From contig MNCI01004050.1 of NCBI GenBank assembly GCA_015680685.1, positions 1,136,817-1,200,816 on the forward strand: DNA of 64,000 nt. The letters run 5' to 3'. Position 1 is the stretch's first letter; each line of letters starts with the position of its first letter. This document shows, piece by piece, positions 36,953-48,189 of this stretch. A program made the translations under genes and the position numbers. The stretch comes from Gnetum montanum (taxonomy: Eukaryota > Streptophyta > Gnetopsida > Gnetales > Gnetaceae). Below the pieces are notes generated by a model that saw only the letters and a program-made list of their open reading frames with translations, did not search any database and was not told where the DNA came from.

Positions 36953-39815
36953 ATGAGTGACTTTTCTTACGGGATATCTCAAAAAAGAACTCATACTCCT
37001 ACCCCTAGTCAACCAGCTACCCATCAATTTACTTTGAGAAAACAACGAGCTTCACTTTTTCCAAGTTCAATTCCTAAAAAACCTCAGACTAAGATGGCAG
37101 CCCATCAACCCCCGGCTCCCTTAGTAAGAAACCCTTTTAACTTTTATAATTATCATGACATACCAAAATCTCTTTAAAACATAAACCTATTCTTCGATCC
37201 TACAACCCCTACGAATGATACCCACCAACACATACAATGTTTTGAAACCTTATTAGGGATCCACAACATTGTACATAATGATGTGGCATGTAGAGTGTTC
37301 GTAACAACATTTAGAACCAAAGCAACTCAATGGTTCTTAATGCTTCATGATGCCTCTATTAAAACATGGCAAGAATTCAAAAACAAGTTTTTGAATCAAT
37401 TTGACAAATTTACAAGCCCTGCTATTGCATCAAGCAACTTTACCAGCCTAAGAAAGCTACCTAGGGAAAATGTTAGGGACTATAACCTTAGATTCCTTCA
37501 TCAACTTGCCTATGTGCCAAATGAGATGCGACCACAACCAGATGGTATCCTCAACTTCTATCTCTCTACCATTGATCTATTATTCGTTTATGCTATCAAA
37601 TCTGATCCCAACATAACCGAAATACAAGGTGCAATGTCAAAAGCTGTGGAATTAGAGCAAATAACCCCTTATGAACAACATCCAAACCCAATTTGGGATG
37701 ATGAGTCTTAGTAACCCTATGCAATCAAACCCCCTACTCCTACCAACTTTTCAAACATCTAATGTCATGCCTCAAGCTGTTTTTCCTTTTCAATCAACTC
37801 AACCTTTAAGTAATTACTCACAAGGCTTCATGTCCTCTTCATTCTTACCATCCAACATTGGTTTGAATGATGACCAATCAAAAGCCTTGATTCAATCCAT
37901 TATAAACCCAAATGGGACATCAAATTCTGTTGAACCACCAACCCAAACCCAAGATCAGATGACCCAAATACTCACTTCACTACAAAAACTATCTAATGAA
38001 GTGGTCGAGCTAAAGAGAAATAATAACAAAGGTCCTATACAACTAGAAAAACCAAGTGCATTAATCAATGATGATTATTGTCGGCTTCATAATATAAGGC
38101 AACATTCTGAAAAAACTTTTTCTCAATTCGCGGCATTGTATGGTGACAATACCCAAAGGCAACAAAATGGGAAAACCCTTATCATGGTTCTTGATGTACC
38201 TCATGAGACAGAAAATGAAGAGGTTTCCTCATTAGAACAAGTTATGGTAGGCAACCCTAACCCACACAACACTCGCTACCGCAAAATTAGTGACATTATG
38301 AATGCTACACAACAACAAACTAGGAACAATTTCTATACACCTCCAAACAGAAGAGTTCCTAGTCAAAACAATGCAAACAACCAATCCGGGTCATCCCAAG
38401 TAATTGCCCCACAACGACCAAACCCCCCTTCTATACTTAGAAGAGTTCCATCTCAACAAGAAGCCAAAGATGAACATAAGAATTATGATTTGGTTGAGGA
38501 CTTAAAAAGAGTTAAAGCCAACATTTCGATGTATGACCTCCTACACTTTAACGAAATGAAAGAAGTGATTCGGGATATGGTTCATATACCTGTAGCCCAA
38601 AGAGAAAAATCCCCAATTCCCGAAAGGCAAGTTCACTTTGCAGAAAGTCCTAACACGTTATCAGTACAAAACGTGAATAATTCCATGTCTAGCAAAAAGG
38701 ATCATCCCCCTTTCCTAACCACTTTGATTATTTTAGGAAAGAATGTCCATAACTATTTAATGGATTCAGGTGCAACTGTTAGTGTTATGCCTCTTGACGT
38801 TTGTAACGCCTTAGGAGCACAAATGATACCACAAACTAAAAGTGTGATTCAACTTGATGGATCTAGCGTACCTGTAGTAGGGTTATTAAAAGGAGAAAAA
38901 GTACAACTTAAGCAATACCCTACATTTACATGTTATACAGATATCCTAGTAGTTGACATGAAACCCACATATGGTGTGCTCTTATCTAGAACTTTTGGAG
39001 CTAAGTTTGGGGGCTTCTTTAGGTCAGATTTCTCAGAATTATTGATCCCAGTTAAAGGAAAATCTGAATACATGACTATACCCAAAGAACCCTTCTACAA
39101 ACAAGTAGTAACAACCTTGGATCAACAAAATCAATCTTTGGAAAATCGAAATGCTAATCTTTATGTTGGGGTTATTGAGGTTGAGTGTAGTGGACATGTT
39201 GAAAATGACTATGTGAGTGGAACTACAGAAAATCCTATCTCTTATGCAAATCCCATCCAATCTTATCAAAGTTCTAGAGAAGGTGAAGAAAAATATGGAG
39301 ATACCTTGCCTTATCAACAACACGATCAATTTTGTCTAAGTGATCCATCCCCTTTAGGGAAAGACAAAGATATAAATAAGACCTTACCTCTTAAAACATT
39401 TGAAGGTATGCTAAATTTTAACAACACATCCATGGAACATTTTCCTAGAAAAGCTATATCCGATGACCCACTAAAACCTAGACCTATCATTGAAACTTAT
39501 ATTAAAGAAAACATTTATAGAAAACGATCAAGCAAGATAAGTGTAGATCTTGATTTTCATAATCTTATGCATCAACAAATTGTCAAGAGATGGTTCGATA
39601 AAAAACATCCAGCTAAAAATTTTCAAGTAGGTGATTTAGTCCTTAAGAGGGATAGAGCGTTTGGTCAAACTAGCCCTCAAACTAAGTTCTCCCCTATGTG
39701 GTTAGGTCCATTTCAAATTGGAGACATCATTGCCCCAAATGTGTTTAAGATTGCTGATTTGCAAGGATATAGGTTGAATAGGAATTTTAATGCATTTCAT
39801 TTGAAACATTTCTAA
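36953..39815 (+). pseudogene. family I gag-protease-integrase-tail polyprotein (plus-strand copy)
   Basis: The frame starts at ATG 36953. It is broken by TAA at 37175-37177 (CAA in the other copy) and a one-base insertion near 37665, after which 37671-39815 is open for 714 codons. Domains: gag (about 37280-37640, TKATQWFLM, LRKLPRENVRDYNLRFLHQL), a C/H-rich patch near 38075, aspartic protease LMDSGATVSVMPLDVCNALG near 38760, and an integrase C-terminal tail from about 39535 (VGDLVLKRDRAFG, GPFQIGDI) ending NAFHLKHF. The protease runs straight into the tail without a stop, so this copy shows the fusion in one open frame. RT, RNase H and the integrase catalytic core are absent. Confidence 0.82.
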
Positions 39816-40557
39816 TTAGGTACCCCACATGGGCATCTGGTAGATTCTTAGTTTCATGTTTTCTTCTTTTTTTTCTTTGCATTTCATATATATATTGTTG
39901 TGTTTTCATATTTTGCTTGCATTTTCATCATTTCTTTCTTAGCATATTGTTTTGATTATTGTGTTCTTTATATGATTTTCATAATCATTGGTCATTTAAG
40001 TTACTTGATATTGGGTCATCTTAACACCATTGGAAAATAATGTTGGTATAATATAATTTACTATTACTATAATATAATGCTATAAAATCCGCTTTATATT
40101 TTATAAATACTATAACTCTTTCCAATTGATTCCAAGGTTTTAGTTTATTTGTTATGTTAGATTATGGAGCATTAGATTTATACAAACTTATCATGTTATC
40201 ATCATGATCATGTGAGTGTAGGATATGTGATGTTGGAGAGTGGTTAGTCATAATTACTAGGTGACTNAACAAAACAAAACAAAAAATGAGGACCGTGTTT
40301 ATTGGCAGTGTAATAAGTTCTTAAGCGTGATGGGTCTGGCAGCAATTTTCACCCTAACCTCCGTTTCCTCTTTTAAATTTAAGTTTTCAAAAAAAAAAAA
40401 AAAAAAAAAACCCAAGGAAAAATTTGAAAGTTGTGGCTTACTATGATTTAACATGAACTTTAGCTCATCCTCCTCATTAAGTCCTGTAGAAGTTACTTGC
40501 TCCCAAAAGTCTGCATACTCTTACTGTTACCTTGTGACAATATTAAGAGAGCTTAAC

Positions 40558-40610
40558 TATATATATATCTATATATATAATTACATATATATATATATAT
40601 ATCTATAGAT
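40558..40610. repeat. TA-rich microsatellite
   Basis: Interrupted (TA)n runs in the 3' non-coding part of the family I element. A homopolymer A run lies nearby at about 40390-40410. Confidence 0.75.
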
Positions 40611-40843
40611 CTTAGTTAAAATAACAATAAATTATATATTTCGATTTTAATGGTTGTTTGGATGGCCTATGTTCGGTGTCTTTTTCGATTATTTGGTTAT
40701 TTTGATCATGTTTAGAACATTATATTTTACTTTCAAGTTTGCATTTTTGGTTTCATGTTGTTTTTGTTTCCCCATCTGTTGCATTTTCATTCAAAATTTT
40801 ATAATCCTTACATTTGCATGTAATCTGTAGTTTGGGGGGTAAG

Positions 40844-40912
40844 TGTTGAGGCCAAGCTCACCCATGCTAAGCATTCGAGTTTTCATAAGTGTTCGCGTGT
40901 CATACACAACGT
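40844..40912 (+). repeat. 3' mini-LTR of family I (end uncertain)
   Basis: Starts TGTTGAGGCC directly after the purine tract. It continues CACCCATGCTAAGCAT, then jumps to TCGAGTTTTCATAAGTGTT, the 3' part of the LTR. It is shorter than the 5' mini-LTR by about 16 bp at the junction, and the terminal CATCAACA is decayed, so the end at about 40912 is an estimate. Confidence 0.6.
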
Positions 40913-42243
40913 ATGTTGAATGCTTTTGGATGAGGTAGCATCATGTCAAAAAAAGTTTCAACAAGCCTAATCCTCGTAACATAAAACAACAAAAAGCTTT
41001 ACTGGTTTGAGTTTTAAAGTGGGGGTTCCTTGCCTGCAAATCCTGATTTGCAGTAACGGCAGGATCAAATCCTGGTTCTCCAGCCTTCCGTCCTCAAATT
41101 CGATTTCTTAATCTGAATTCCCTTGTTCCTGATTAGTGTTTAGCAACCGAGCCAAGTGACATTAACGGCGGCAAAGTTCAATGAGCAACCAGCAGGGAAT
41201 ATAAACACCGCGGACGGCGGTAAACTAAAACGTGCTTATACCTTTGGCCGTGAACGCGGTGGCCAGCCAGATGCCCGTGTACGCATCTGTTGCTGTTGTT
41301 CTATTTCTTCTCTGCAATTGACCAGTCCGTTGCCCAGGAGGCAACGACAGAAATCTGCATGCTGCATTAAAACATACATGTTTACCGGAGTGATCATTAC
41401 GTTCTTTGGAATTGAGCATTTCGATACATCCACCACCCACAATCGGCTTCTACAGAATTCCAGATAAGTTGCATTTCTGTTGGTGAAAATGGAGCCGTAG
41501 TATCATTATTATAGAAGGAATCGTTACGTTTGCCTTAATTTTCTGTCAATGTTTAAAATTAGTTGAAATCTCCGGGGACTTGGGAATAACGGTAAAAGTC
41601 TTAGAACATAAAAGGGAATATTAAATGTGCTACTTAAGCATGAAGCAGGAATAGGTCACGTTCATCTAAGGCATAAACAATAAATTTGATATTCTGAGAC
41701 TTATGTACAAGCACAATTTCCTTTACGATATGTTTATTTATAATTTAAGCATTGCTTAATAATAGAATCTTTTGACTTGATTTCAATGCTCAAAATCATA
41801 CTAGGAAACTAACAATCTATTCATTAAAGCAATTTCTTGACTCGCCGGTGCCTGGTCTGCAATGCTCATGGTCTATGTTGAAAAATATTTTTAATATTGT
41901 TTATAAGATTGCAAAAAATGCATATATTGACCCATTTTCATTGTTTAATATTGTCTATAAAGTGCAACCTTTAATGCAAATATTTTGTGACATCTTTAAG
42001 TGCTTGTGCACATCAGGTATGTGACACATTGAGTTATGCCCATTCAAAACCAATAGTGATTGAAACACTTTGCAATAATGTTTGCATTTGTATTTGTTAA
42101 CATTTAAGGTAGTAAAGTACATCTTGGTGGTTGCAATTATTAATTATAAAAAGAGGAAGAACCTACAGTCCTTCATTCATGGTCACTTCGTTCCTCAAAT
42201 TGTGTAGGGGGAAGTCAACCCAAATTGTGTGATGTCAAGCTAC
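40913..42243. other. intergenic DNA with a GC-richer patch
   Basis: Mostly AT-rich without repeats I recognise. 41150-41460 is GC-richer and open on both strands, like an exon or gene fragment. No family was recognised in any frame, so no gene is called. Confidence 0.4.
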
Positions 42244-42708
42244 CTAGCTTCCACTCTCCTTTAGCGTTGTCCATGCCACCATGGTTGCATTCTTCTTAGC
42301 CGATTTCTTCGATCTTGTGATTTCTCCCATGAACATCTCCCCAACAACCTTCACTGTACATGAGAACATAGGTAAATGCCCAAGTCTAGATGTTGTCGTT
42401 GTGTAAATTGGCAAAAGCATTCTAGCTTTCTCTGCCACCTCTTACAACAAATTTTTACACATCATCATTTTATCCAAGATCCCCTTTGAAGGTCTTCTTT
42501 GTGAAAGCATGTTTAACGCTACTTTTGCAACAACCTTCTTGGCCTACCATAGCATGCTGTAAAACTTAGAACTTGCAAAAGTTTCATAATTAAAACTCAG
42601 CACCACCTTGAACCAAGGGACATGATCCAGACCTTCCCGTATGCATAAATACAATGATAAGCTAAATAAGCTCCCATGAGCTAACTCCTGTAATTGGTTT
42701 TTATACAT
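42244..42708 (-). pseudogene. DRB-type double-stranded-RNA-binding protein, intronless pseudogene
   Basis: One frame runs from ATG 42708 to TAG 42244, with only two in-frame stops (near 42545 and 42440). It begins MYKNQLQELAHGSLFSLSL, the start typical of plant DRB2/3/5-like proteins, and covers two dsRNA-binding motifs: motif 1 (CIREGLDHVPWFKVVL ... VALNMLSQRRPSKGILD) and motif 2 (CKNLL then LPIYTTTTSRLGHLPMFSCT ... KSAKKNATMVAWTTLKE). DRB proteins assist Dicer-like enzymes and small-RNA pathways in the nucleus and cytoplasm. The C-terminal tail after motif 2 is absent. Lack of introns suggests a retrocopy or captured fragment, but the intron layout of the parent gene was not checked. The family II element begins 47 bp upstream of the ATG. 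Confidence 0.82.
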
Positions 42709-42754
42709 TTCTAAGTAGCAACTAATATAATATTTTAAAAAGAGAGAGAAGAGA

Positions 42755-43587
42755 TGATGAGTGATGAGGTACCCCTACACTCAACCATACGAATACGAGC
42801 GTTATGTGCAATTTAGTTGAACTTCAAGGACCAAGTGCTTATGCGCCTTCATAGAACAAGGATGGGTTAGGCGATCATTGTGTTCCCAAGCTCACTTGTA
42901 TGACATGATTGTATGGTTAAGTAAACTTGAGGTATATGATTTTTATGCTTTTTATGTTTTATGTCCTCGTGCTAAAGGGGGAAGAAGTGAATTAATTGAA
43001 TAATTAATTTAAATTAACTAATAAGCTAGGTCCTAACTAGTCTTAACACTAGCATTCGGTCCCACTTTCCGTACACATCCTGAACCAGTGTAACACTCAT
43101 GGGATTACCAAACGCTAATCGTTACTAGGTTACCAAGTGTTCCACACATGCTCGAAGTGGTTGTACCGAGTATGCTTACTTGTGAAAATTAATGAATCAA
43201 TAAAAGCAACATTAATTAACTAATGAAAGCATTAAAGAACTGTAATCAGCATTAAGGGTAAGAGATAAGCTATTCTGAATGTTGCAAGGTTTATCACAAA
43301 GCTTGTCTTTATTTCTGGACACAAGGTGTGCTTAGGTACACAATGCTTGAATAAAGATCTGTTCGCTTTATGACTCCTACTACGCAGGCACTCAGAAATA
43401 ATTCTAACTTTGAGAGAAAGAAACTACAAGAGTTTGGGTAAGGGACTAAGAACTAACTGCCAAACCAAGTGCGCTTGCCTCTTATTTATAGGCAACAAGA
43501 CAAGTCCTGATATCGGATATCTGATATTGCTTGGCAGGATCCGATATTGGGAACCCAATATCATGGATGTGATATTGTGGATTATCA
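42755..43587 (-). repeat. LTR1, 3' LTR of outer family II element
   Basis: 833 bp; plus strand starts TGATGAGTGATGAGG and ends GGATTATCA. It pairs with LTR4 by shared variants (for example TTCATAGAACAAGGATG and GTGAAAATTAA), not with LTR2 or LTR3. Minus-strand TATA box CTATAAATAAGAGG is at 43492-43479, with the GATATC cluster at 43508-43580. Confidence 0.85.
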
Positions 43588-45297
43588 TATCCTCACGACT
43601 GAATGAAAACTCGTCCTCGAGTTCCTTACAAAATATTAGGAAGGTATGAGATTATTGATTGAATGACAACTAACAATGACATGGGATGATAGACTCAGAG
43701 TGCCTAGGGAACATATCGACAATATTATTACAGCATTGGTGTTCATGCCCATTGTGGTGAACACTGTACATAGATGACATCTAGACCCTCATTCGATAGC
43801 TTGAAGAGAGAGAGAGAGAAAATGAGGCATGTTGTTACCAATGTCGAAACTGTACACATCGTTGTTCATCCATAGCCACATGTCCAAACTTGTTCCTTGC
43901 ATAAATGCTCTAGCTCTAGTCCATCCTAATTACTCCCTCTTATCCCAGTCCATTGTTCGTGTAATTGCCATCTGCACACACAACACATTCATAGATTAGA
44001 AAAGGTAGAAAAAACCTAATGCAATTGATACCTTGCCTCGATATAAAGCACATTGGCTAGGTTGTGGGTATGGTAGATACTTGGTTAGAGGTTTATGATT
44101 GATAACTACCCAAGGTGTAGGGGTAAGATAATTATGAAATGGAAAAATTTGGGACAGGGCCCCCACAACTAAGAGCAAACCTCCAGTAGCAATAGGGTGG
44201 AAAACTGTGAAGAACAAGAAGGATAAGAGAAATAACAATGCTAAAGCCAATAAAAAAAAAGAAAAAATGGATGTTATTGATGGGGTGAATGAGAAATAGT
44301 TGATTGCAAGAAATGTTGAAGGGAACAAGCTTAACGATTGCACCAAAAAGGAATGCCAGTGGGTCCTTCCCAAAGTAGGCTCATGCCTTGAATGCCCTAA
44401 CAAACCTACAAACGAAAGAGTCTGTGGGCTCTCAGAATGACATATGGAAACAAAGGTTAAGAACTTACCCACAAGATTTTTACAAAAAACTAACAATGCG
44501 TCAACCAAGATATAGATTCATCATAAAACTGGCAATGAGGTGGAATGTGGAAAGTAATATGAAAAGAGAGGAGAGAATGGAATGAAGTCCTAAAATTAAG
44601 ATGGTGTAAAGTCCCTTGTATTATATGTAATTAAGGTGACTTAATAAAATTATGTTTAAATCCAAATTCAACGATCCACATCTAGTGACCTTTCATCAAC
44701 ACACTTGACCAACCCATCCTCTCAAAGTAACAAGAATGCATCCACAAAGTCACCACCATTCCAATAAGAGAAAGATAGAGTAGCAGGAAGTGAGAAAGAG
44801 CCTTAGTTAGAGGAAACCTTTAGACATGGGTAACATGTCTTTCCAGTGCCATAACCAGTGCTTATAGCCCATGTTTCTTTATTATGTCTAAGGGGTGTAC
44901 TTTGAATTCTCACCCGTTTTTGTTTTTGTGAGAACCACACCATGTAAAGACTTATAGTTAACTTCTTGATATATTAGTTGATAGCAGAATGGTAGAGGAC
45001 TTTATGAAAAACATCCAAGTACCCAAGAGAATCGCCAACACAAATGCATCAAATCCCCTTGAGGTTACACCCTTTTCCATCCATTTGAATCTTTCCTTGG
45101 TTCGAAGAGTACTAAGGCACCAATGCATTAATAAGTTTTCTTAGAAAAGGGACAGTACATTTTCAAAACAAGGGAGATCATAGAGTTGCATGGATAATTG
45201 GGTGATGTGGACTCATTACCTATTTTATCAAAAGAAACCATATCTTAGCATTAACATTGAAAGTTAAAAGTAAAAACCAAACATTGAAAATCAACAT
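43588..45297 (-). other. 3' internal region of outer family II element with membrane-segment ORF
   Basis: Homologous along its length to 46080-47770 in the inner element. It holds a 170-codon minus-strand ORF (44508-43996) with two or three hydrophobic stretches, for example SIFSFFLLALALLFLLSFLF. In this position, downstream of integrase, it could be the remnant of an env-like ORF as known in Athila elements. The inner copy does not keep the frame open, so coding status is doubtful. A purine-rich stretch (GTGAGGATA, minus) adjoins LTR1. Confidence 0.45.
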
Positions 45298-46079
45298 TGA
45301 TGAGTGGCGAGGTACCCCTACACTCAACCATACGAATATGAGCGTTTCATGCATGATCCAATCGAACTCTAAGGACTGAGTGCTTACGCACCTTAATGGA
45401 ACACTCAGGGTTAATCAATCGTTTTCTTCCCAAACTTACTTGTATTGTCACGGTTGTATGGTTAAGTAAGCTTGAGGTATATGATTTTTATAGCTTTTAC
45501 CTTTTCTATGTCTTCTGCTAATAAGGGAGAGGGAGAGAGAACTAAGTGGATAATTTATCTTAACTATTTGCTAACTAGTTTCTAAATGTTCCTGACACCA
45601 ATATCTGCTCCCACTTGCCATATGCATCTTGAACTAGTGCAATGCTGCTAGGATTACCAAACGCTAATCGTTACTGGGTTACCAAGTGCTACACGCATGC
45701 TCAAAGCAGTCGTACTGAGTGTACTTAACTAAGAGAGTCGAAGGTTGAGAGAGATATTAATTAACTAGGAAATCATTAAACATTCAACAATAATTAATTA
45801 CTTATTAGCTTAATCTGTATGTTGCAAGATTTATCATGAAGTTCAGCTTTATTACCGTACACAAATGTGTGCTTAGTTACAAATTTCTCGAATAAAGATC
45901 CAGTTGCTCTATGACTCCTACTGTGGGCACATAGGAATTATTCTAACTCTAGAATGACTAAACTGCAAGACTTTGGCTAAGGGTCTAAGTCTAACTTCCT
46001 TGAACAAAGGATGCCACCTCTTATTTATAGAAGATGAGGCAGGATGCGATATCGCGTACGCGATATCGTGGCTCATCAT
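45298..46079 (-). repeat. LTR2, 3' LTR of inner family II element
   Basis: 782 bp, TGATGAG ... CTCATCA on the plus strand. TATA box CTATAAATAAGAGG (minus, 46030-46017), with a GATATC/GCGTACGC palindromic cluster at 46045-46070. A purine tract (CATGGGGGTA, minus) lies just inside at 46080-46090. Confidence 0.85.
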
Positions 46080-47985
46080 ACCCCCATGACTGAATGAAAA
46101 CTCGTCCTCAAGTTCCTTATAAAATATTGGGAAGATATGGGATTATTGACTTGAATGACAACTAATGGTGAATGGGATGATGTGTGAATGGATCAATCAT
46201 TATAATACATGACAATATTAGTGGTCATGACTACAAGAATGAATACTATACACAATTGATATCCAGCCTTGTTTAGTAGTTGAGAGAGAAGAGAGAGAGA
46301 GAGAAAAGATGAGGACGTGTTGCTGTCGATGCCAGGATTGTGCCTTCCATTGTCCATCTATAGCCGCGCCATCAGCCTTGTTCCTTGCACAACCGTTTCA
46401 ACACCAGTCCATCCTGAGTGTTTCCTCCAAGTCTAGTCCATTGCTGTATGATTGCCATTTGCACACACAACACAGTCACATATGAGCAAAGATAAGTAAA
46501 TCACAATACAGTTGATACCTTGCTTCGGTGTAAGGTCCATTGGCTGAGTTATGATATGGTTGATACGGATTCTAGAGATATAACACTGGTGACTACCCAA
46601 GGTGTATGGGTTAGGAAAAATTGGACTAGGGCCCCCATGACTAAGAGTGATCCTTTGGTAGTGATAGAATGGAAAAAGATAAGGAATAAGAAAGATGGAG
46701 AAAAAGAAACAACGACAACGCCTATAAAATGGATGTCAGAGATGGGAATGAATAAAACAAATGTTTATTGCGGAAATGTTTAAGGAAAAGAAGTTAACTG
46801 ATGCACCAAATAGGAATGTCAGTGGGTCCTCCCCAAAGCAGGCTCATGCCTTTGATGCCCTGACAAACCCACATTCAAAGAATCTGTAGGCTTTGAAAAT
46901 ATCATTTGGAAGCAAGAGTTAAAGACCTAACCCCAAGAATTCACCAAGGAGAAAATAATGCATCAACTAAAATATAGACTACTGATATAACCAGCAATGA
47001 GGTGGAAAATGGGGAAAGAATGATGGGGAGAAGAGAATGGAATGGAGTCCCAAGAATAAGGTGATGTAAAGTTCCTTGTGTATTTATGGTTAATATGACT
47101 GAGTAGATATCATTCCAAATCTAGGCTTAAATAATCCACATCCAGTGACTTCACATTAATACACTTGGCCAATCCATCCACTTGAAGTAACAAGAATGCT
47201 TTTGCCAAAGAGTCACCACCATTTCGAGAAACGAGAAAGGGAAAAGTAGGAAGCGAGAGAGGGCCTTAGTTAGAGGGAACATGTTTGTTTAGTTCCATAA
47301 CCAATGCTTGTAGCCCAAATGATTATTTTTGTCTAAAGGGTGTGCTTTGAATTCTCATAGTTTTTTTTACACATGAGAGCCACACCATGCAAAGACTTAT
47401 TTTTATTATCTTAGCTTTCAAATAATGGAGCAATGTCAGAATGATAAGGAAAAATTAAGAAGAAAAACATCCAAGCACCCAAGAGAATGACCAGCACAAA
47501 TGCATCAAATCCTCTTGAAGTCACACCCTTTTCAATCCTTGAGTCCTTCCTTAGTTTGAGAAATGTCCAGTCACCAATTCGTTAATAGTTTTATTATTAA
47601 GAAAGGGACTGTACAATTCCAAGCCAAGGGAGACCATAGAAATTCATGAATGCATCGATGACGTGGACTCATTGCCTGTTATATCAAAAGAACCATACCT
47701 TAGTATCAACATTATAACTTAAAGGTAAAAACCAAACATTAGCAATCAATAGAATATAGTTCATACCACCATCAGGAGCACTTATTAGGTGACGAACCTA
47801 ACAAAACAAACCAAGAAAAAAACAAGAACAAACAAAACAAAACAAAAACAAAAATAAAATTAAAAGAAAACCAAACAAAACAAACAATCACACAAAGAAA
47901 TGAAAAAGTATAAATGATGTTGCAAAACAAAAACAAAAAAAGTTAAAAAAATTTGTAAAAAAAAAAATGTGTAAAACAAAAAATT
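46080..47985 (-). other. 3' internal region of inner family II element
   Basis: 46080-47770 is the homologue of 43588-45297, more broken and without a long minus-strand ORF. 47790-47985 is an A-rich stretch with AACAAAAC repeats on the plus strand. No gene is supported. Confidence 0.6.
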
Positions 47986-48189
47986 TAAAAAAGGACCAAG
48001 GGAATCAATTGGTTAGCAGAGGTGGCCATCTCTCCCATGATTGAGTTGGAAGGAGGAGATCTGAAATAGTGAGCAGGGTTGTCCCTTCTCAGAGGTATTA
48101 TGTGCACTGATCATTCTAAATTCATGGAAAGGTTTGGTCTATTACACATTGAATAACAACCTCTTGTCAATGCTCTTATCTAACTTTTT

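Larger units (their letters stand above)
36504..40912 (+). mobile_element. family I non-autonomous element with mini-LTRs
   Basis: A 4.4-kb element: 5' mini-LTR (36504-36594), primer-binding region starting TGGTACTAG at 36601, leader, gag-protease-integrase tail (36953-39815), 3' untranslated region, purine-rich tract TTTGGGGGGTAAG (40831-40843), and a 3' mini-LTR from 40844. The left flank ATGTC (36499-36503) and right flank ATGTT (40913-40917) could be a target duplication with one transition, but the 3' LTR end is too decayed to be sure. Its internal region is homologous to the minus-strand copy at 205-3524. One undetermined base is at 40267. Confidence 0.75.

Noticed and set aside
41150-41460. 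GC-richer stretch open in several frames
   Set aside because: No protein family was recognised on either strand and the splice signals are unconvincing; left as intergenic.
47780-47900. AGGTGAC and AACAAAAC-rich sequence similar to the family I 3' region at 40258
   Set aside because: The orientation relative to the element is opposite and the sequence is low in complexity; treated as chance similarity.
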